From Clostridiales bacterium (GTDB taxonomy: Bacteria > Bacillota > Clostridia > Oscillospirales > QAMX01), in contig JAAZBA010000276.1 in NCBI GenBank assembly GCA_012514045.1, forward strand, positions 1 through 8,934: a stretch of 8,934 nucleotides of DNA. The letters run 5' to 3'. Shown piece by piece: positions 4,647 to 8,934 of this stretch (position 1 is the first letter of the stretch; every line of letters starts with the position of its first letter). The notes beneath the pieces are model-generated. The model searched no databases. It saw nothing but the letters and a program-made list of their open reading frames with translations, and was not told the DNA's origin. The position numbers and the translations under genes are program-made.

Positions 4647-6923
4647 TCAGCTCCTTGAGTAGTAGTTTATAAGACAGCCGTCAAGAATTATCTGACGTTC
4701 GGAGTCTGTAAGCTCAGGCAGATTAAGAGTTATCTCCTTAACATAGTCAGCGGATATAATCTTTGCTGCAACCCTTGATGCTTTGCTTTCGATGGCGTTT
4801 CTTATGTTGGGTACAAACACATAATCGCCACACTTAAACTCCGAAGGTTCGCCTTCAAAGGTAAATGGAATCATTCCCCAGTTGATGAGATTGGAACGAT
4901 ATCTCTTTGTGGCGTATTCTTTTGCTATATTAGCACTGCCTCCCAGTACACGCTGGCAGGAAGCAGCCTGTTCACGGGCAGATCCGTCTCCAGGTTTTAC
5001 GGCATAGATTACGCTGCCTATGTTTGTGTTTATAATCACTTCATCGCTCCCCATGTCTATTCTGTCCAGCACAGATTTTACCTTTGTGAAGTTACCTTCT
5101 TTTCTGCTCTTTTCAACGTCAGCTACTTCTTTTGCCCTGCCCACATATTCGGGATCTTTACGAGAAAGAGTGAATTCGGCAAGCCTAAGGGGATTTGAAC
5201 GGTAAGAGGATGTCTCGCCCGAGGGAATAAGCTCGTCTGTAGTGGTTACGGGGTCGTCAATTACGCTGCATAGTTTAATCAGAGAATTCTTCGATAACGC
5301 CGGAAGCTCAGGCCAGTTTGTGATATTGGGACCAAATTGAAGAGTTTCTGATTCATCAGCGTAGCCATAGCCCTGATACACTCTGCTTCTGTATGTGGAA
5401 TCGTCAAAGTTATATTTGTAGCTTTCCTCAGGGATACCCAGCTCTGTAGCGGGGGTGAGAACACCATGGTTTATTGCTGTAGCGGCAATACTTCTGGCGT
5501 CAACGAGGGCAACTGACGCAATCTGTCCGTTCCCGGGCTTTGAGCCTTCGCGGTTCGGGAAATTTCGTGTTGTATGTCTTATACTCAATCCGTTGTTGGA
5601 CGGAGTGTCACAGGCTCCAAAGCAGGGGCCGCAAAATGCTGTCTTCATCGCAATACCGGATGACAGTATATCGGAGATAGCGCCGTTTCTGACAAGTTCA
5701 GCCATTATTGGCTGACTTGCGGGATATACGCTCATATCGAAGCCTTCGCTGCCTATGGATTTGCCTCTTACTGCCTTTGCCAGATAGCATAGGTTTTCAA
5801 AGCTGCCGCCTGCACAGCCGGCTATGATTCCCTGCTCTACATTTATTTTGCCGTCTTTTATCTTATCGGCAAGCTTGAGATTTCCTGACTCTTCGTCAAG
5901 TTTTAACAGTATATCCTCAGCGTTTTCATTGAGCTCCTTTATGGTGTATACATTTGAGGGATGGAACGGAAGAGCGATCATGCTCTCAATCTTATCCATA
6001 TCCACTCTGATGAAGCCGTCATAACAAGTCAGCTTATCTGGCTGCATCTTCTTGTAGCTTTCGGGACGTCCGTGAGCCTTATAGTAGTCCTCTACCTTGC
6101 CGTCTGTTACCCATATGGATGATAGACAGGTAGTTTCTGTTGTCATAACGTCGATACCGTTACGAAAGTCCACACTCAGGTACTTTATACCGTCTCCTAC
6201 GAACTCCAACACCTTGTTCTTGACAAAGCCTGACTTGAATACTGCGCCGATAATTGCCAGCGCCACGTCCTGGGGGCCTACCCCCGCTTTTGGTTTGCCA
6301 TGGAGATATACTCCTATTACCTCAGGATAGTCTATGTCATATGTTTTTGAAAGAATCTGCTTTACAAGCTCAGGTCCGCCTTCACCTATGCCCATTGTGC
6401 CAAGTGCGCCATAGCGTGTATGGCTATCTGAACCGAGAATCATTTTACCGCAGCCTGTCATTGTCTCACGCACGTATTGATGGATAACCGCCTGATGAGC
6501 CGGCACAAATATACCACCGTATTTTTTTGCCGCAGAAAGACCAAATCTGTGATCATCCTCGTTTATGGTGCCACCCACTGCACAAAGGCTGTTGTGGCAG
6601 TTTGTAAGCACGTATGGAACAGGAAATTTTTCAAGTTTACTGGCTCGTGCGGTTTGTATTATTCCCACATATGTGATGTCATGGGAGGCGAGAGCATCAA
6701 ACTTGATATTGAGCTTCCTGTCGGATGTGCTGTTTGAATGGGAGGTCAAAATTTTATACGTCATTGAGCCTTTGCGGGCTTCCACCGGATCAAAGAATTC
6801 CGGAGAATACGTAGGATAGCCTCTACCATATAGTACGGCATTCATATCACCTATATCGGTAGTTATGGGAAAACATTCATTGTTGAATAGAAAGAAAACC
6901 TTCTCGTTTAAAATCTTTACCAT
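4647..6923 (-). CDS. Aconitase-superfamily hydratase (YbhJ-like)
   Basis: This 758-aa protein is a 4Fe-4S hydro-lyase of the aconitase superfamily, close in length to E. coli YbhJ (about 750 aa). DSHT (166-169) followed by ALGTMGIGEGGPELV marks the first domain. The three cluster cysteines are Cys370 (in IIAGCAGGSFENL), Cys431 and Cys434 (CGPCFGACD). TRNFPNREG (452-460) keeps the two substrate-binding arginines, Arg453 and Arg458. The swivel domain follows a linker (about 540-630), with GDGSAREQAA (645-654; Ser648, Arg650) and RSNLINWGMIPFTF (676-689). Two features differ from true aconitases: the GSCTN loop reads AGCAG and SSREHAA reads SAREQAA. So a substrate other than citrate is plausible, and I give no acnA symbol. 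The start ATG matches the family N-terminus but its ribosome site is weak (GAGAG about 10 nt upstream). It lies 21 nt after the GtaA-like gene, probably in the same transcript. Confidence 0.85.
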   Translation of the reverse strand: MVKILNEKVFFLFNNECFPITTDIGDMNAVLYGRGYPTYSPEFFDPVEARKGSMTYKILTSHSNSTSDRKLNIKFDALASHDITYVGIIQTARASKLEKFPVPYVLTNCHNSLCAVGGTINEDDHRFGLSAAKKYGGIFVPAHQAVIHQYVRETMTGCGKMILGSDSHTRYGALGTMGIGEGGPELVKQILSKTYDIDYPEVIGVYLHGKPKAGVGPQDVALAIIGAVFKSGFVKNKVLEFVGDGIKYLSVDFRNGIDVMTTETTCLSSIWVTDGKVEDYYKAHGRPESYKKMQPDKLTCYDGFIRVDMDKIESMIALPFHPSNVYTIKELNENAEDILLKLDEESGNLKLADKIKDGKINVEQGIIAGCAGGSFENLCYLAKAVRGKSIGSEGFDMSVYPASQPIMAELVRNGAISDILSSGIAMKTAFCGPCFGACDTPSNNGLSIRHTTRNFPNREGSKPGNGQIASVALVDARSIAATAINHGVLTPATELGIPEESYKYNFDDSTYRSRVYQGYGYADESETLQFGPNITNWPELPALSKNSLIKLCSVIDDPVTTTDELIPSGETSSYRSNPLRLAEFTLSRKDPEYVGRAKEVADVEKSRKEGNFTKVKSVLDRIDMGSDEVIINTNIGSVIYAVKPGDGSAREQAASCQRVLGGSANIAKEYATKRYRSNLINWGMIPFTFEGEPSEFKCGDYVFVPNIRNAIESKASRVAAKIISADYVKEITLNLPELTDSERQIILDGCLINYYSRS

Positions 6924-6944
6924 TGTCTTTTGTCTCTCTTCCTT

Positions 6945-8909
6945 TTAAAACTGCTCATCAATTAGAATCGGCATGAATATACCGCCCTGAACTGTTCTGT
7001 TTCTGAAGTGGATACGAGCAGCGGTTTCCGTGTCGTACCAGTCACCGAAGGGATCTCTATCGGGTGAGTCGTATAGATATTCTGCTATCGGAGAAATGAG
7101 AGCTTTTCGTTCCTCCTTCGTAGAAGCAAAGGCAGCACACCAGAGTATCCAATCTGACTTCGTATATGCCTTGCGGCTATCAAGGGGTACACCGTACTTG
7201 TTGGAGCGTTTGATGTACCACTTTATTTCATTCATAAAGAAACTATCAGAAAATAACTCAGTATCAAAGAAAATATCCCATACGGTGTTGTACTTTAGGC
7301 TCCATGAGTCATCATCACCAAATGAAAGAACTGTATGATCGCCTTTACCAGCTCTTTCTTCCCATCTTGCAGCAAGTAAAGCTGCTTTTTCTGAATACAT
7401 CTTTGCCTCCGACTCACGTCCCAGCATATCAAGGATTATACCAAAGGAGGCAATACCCATAATTGCCTTGGCAGAGAGATTCACATTATGGGCAAGGTGG
7501 CCTGCGAAGTCATCAGTGCAGAGCTGATCCTCGGGATCTTCACCGTATTTGAGAAGGTAGCTTACCCAAGTCTGAAGTGTGTCCATATAAGGCTTAGAGA
7601 AGTCAGCATTTCCATCACGAAGAGCGACAGCAGCACACATTATAAGCATATTGCCGGACTCTTCAACAGGCATCTGATAGCGGAAGTCATATACTTCCTC
7701 TTCTTGTCCCATTATATAGTAAGGAGGATATACACCGTCAGCTGCGAATTTGTTTTTCTTTAGTATTGAAGCATAAACCTGACCTGTTGCGTAAGGATAA
7801 CGTCCCACGTCATGGGGCGCGAAATCGTATCTCCACACGGGAAGAGAGGCAAATTTGAACACCGGGCGAAGCATTCCTTTGATATAGTCTGTATTGTATA
7901 TAAGGTACAGAGGTATCGATGGATAGCTTACATCAACGGTTCCAATGCAGCCGTTGGAGTTATTTTCCTTTGAGAGGAACACAAGGTCTCCATTTTCATC
8001 TGCAATCAGCTTGTGGGCTGCTATGGACTGGCGGTAGGACAGGGCGCATAACAAAGCGTAATCCTCACCGGCTATATTTTCTGCCTTTCTCATGAGAGAC
8101 TCGTCCAGCAGGTCACACCTGAGGATAAGAGATGAGTGCTCATTCGTAGCCTTTTCCAGTATATCAAGTATTGTTGCTCCTTTTTCAGCCCAGTATGCCT
8201 TCTTTATCGTGCCGAAGTAATTGATTGCTGCAGTGTCATCGTAAGCCAACATCATGAATACATCACGTTTCGTATCAGTGGTGAACTCAACCATGCCATT
8301 TATTGTATATCTGTCTCCAGGATTTATAGAAACATCTCCAAGTCCTTTGGGAACTGCGATATACATATATCCCCAGTCGATTGTTATCTGGTCACCGGAA
8401 TGGCAAAGGGGAGACTGTTTTATTTTCCCCATCCAGGCTGCCGAAAAGCCAGAACGGAGATATTTATTTCCGAACATGTCACAGGCTTCGTCCGATATAT
8501 GACAATGGTTTTCATCTGCCGTAATGGTAACCTTTACATTATGAACATCACTATCAAGGCTTGAAGCCTTGAAATCTACATAAGTTACGGGACGAGATAC
8601 AAGCTCCGGATCACTGAGAATAAGAGGCGTTGTGAATCGTACAAAAAGTTTAATGCTTCCTGCTTTGAACTCGTATACAGTGGATGTGGGATTTATATCT
8701 ATTGAAAGCTGCTTGGCATTCTCAAGTCCCGTTATGCCCATAAAGCCATAGTCCTTATCGTCAACGCTGACAATACCCTTAAGCTGTTGTGTTCGTCCGG
8801 TCCAATGAACTGTGTCCTTTTCATTGAGCGCATCAGTGTTTGACCAGACGGAAAAATATGGGTCGCATGTAATAAGAGGAATAGATGCGACGCATTTTTT
8901 GATTATCAT
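6945..8909 (-). CDS. Glutaminase A (GtaA)-like protein, cytoplasmic form
   Basis: This 654-aa protein resembles the glutaminase A family (DUF4964/DUF5127/DUF4965/DUF1793), named from fungal secreted glutaminase; many bacterial homologues have no tested substrate. The N-terminal beta-rich part has PLITCDPYFSVWS (11-23), TVHWTGRTQQLKG (33-45) and SVDDKDYGFMG (48-58). The central and C-terminal helical-toroid part has YDFAPHDVGRYPYATGQV (361-378), MPVEESGNMLIM (413-424), DDFAGHLAHNVNLSAKA (466-482), SLKYNTVWDIFF (537-548), YGVPLDSRKAYTKSDW (572-587) and FGDWYDT (621-627). Conserved acidic residues in YDFAPHDVG, VEESGN and TKSDW are candidates for catalysis. No signal peptide or lipobox is present, whereas fungal and Bacteroides relatives are usually exported. 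The start is supported by GGAGG (8917-8921) 7 nt upstream. It is the first visible gene of the leftward operon; the promoter lies outside the window or in its last 15 bases. Confidence 0.8.
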   Translation of the reverse strand: MIIKKCVASIPLITCDPYFSVWSNTDALNEKDTVHWTGRTQQLKGIVSVDDKDYGFMGITGLENAKQLSIDINPTSTVYEFKAGSIKLFVRFTTPLILSDPELVSRPVTYVDFKASSLDSDVHNVKVTITADENHCHISDEACDMFGNKYLRSGFSAAWMGKIKQSPLCHSGDQITIDWGYMYIAVPKGLGDVSINPGDRYTINGMVEFTTDTKRDVFMMLAYDDTAAINYFGTIKKAYWAEKGATILDILEKATNEHSSLILRCDLLDESLMRKAENIAGEDYALLCALSYRQSIAAHKLIADENGDLVFLSKENNSNGCIGTVDVSYPSIPLYLIYNTDYIKGMLRPVFKFASLPVWRYDFAPHDVGRYPYATGQVYASILKKNKFAADGVYPPYYIMGQEEEVYDFRYQMPVEESGNMLIMCAAVALRDGNADFSKPYMDTLQTWVSYLLKYGEDPEDQLCTDDFAGHLAHNVNLSAKAIMGIASFGIILDMLGRESEAKMYSEKAALLAARWEERAGKGDHTVLSFGDDDSWSLKYNTVWDIFFDTELFSDSFFMNEIKWYIKRSNKYGVPLDSRKAYTKSDWILWCAAFASTKEERKALISPIAEYLYDSPDRDPFGDWYDTETAARIHFRNRTVQGGIFMPILIDEQF

Positions 8910-8916
8910 ACATAAA

Positions 8917-8921
8917 CCTCC
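8917..8921 (-). promoter_or_regulatory. Ribosome binding site of the GtaA-like gene
   Basis: GGAGG on the minus strand, 7 nt before the ATG at 8907-8909. It fixes the start and shows that the protein begins MIIKKCVASI, without an export signal. Confidence 0.85.
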
Positions 8922-8934
8922 ATACTTGTTATAG

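Noticed and set aside
4647..6923. Assigning acnA/acnB (citric acid cycle aconitase)
   Set aside because: Length is shorter than AcnA/AcnB and two active-site loops differ; the YbhJ-like branch fits better and its substrate is unknown.

Overview
The window looks like a chromosomal segment of a low-to-moderate GC Firmicute, most likely an anaerobic Clostridia member (Oscillospiraceae/Lachnospiraceae type). This rests on AGGAGG-type ribosome binding sites, AT-rich intergenic DNA, TATAAT promoters, intrinsic terminators, and ferredoxin-like Fe-S proteins next to an oxygen-sensitive-looking aconitase relative. The taxonomic call is inference from style and gene content, not from a marker gene.

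Layout. (1) Positions 1-215 hold the 3' end of a rightward MFS transporter. (2) Positions 216-545 are an intergenic region with no convincing protein gene. It carries a 16-bp direct repeat at 21-bp periodicity, a TATAAT promoter, and a roughly 130-nt stem-loop-rich segment ending in a perfect intrinsic terminator. I read this as an undescribed small RNA gene with a C-rich, anti-Shine-Dalgarno-like linker. (3) A leftward 119-aa protein that is only an AraC-type DNA-binding domain (546-905) faces away from a rightward two-gene operon (977-3675), with overlapping divergent promoters between them. (4) That operon encodes three copies of one QueG/reductive-dehalogenase-like Fe-S module: one as a free 302-aa protein and two fused in a 594-aa protein. 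(5) A large dyad at 3681-3719 separates this operon from a convergent leftward operon.

The leftward operon (8909 to 3731) is tightly packed. It contains a glutaminase A-like protein without a signal peptide, a YbhJ-type aconitase-superfamily hydratase, ruvX (yqgF) and rlmH, with gaps of 21, 4 and 6 nt. The last two are housekeeping genes for nucleic-acid and ribosome maintenance. The first two look like accessory metabolism of unknown substrate riding in the same transcript.

The least explained parts are the putative small RNA with its repeat-flanked promoter, the triplicated Fe-S redox module next to a solo AraC domain, and the pairing of a cytoplasmic GtaA-like enzyme with a non-TCA aconitase homologue. 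No CRISPR array, tRNA, rRNA, insertion sequence or phage gene was seen.
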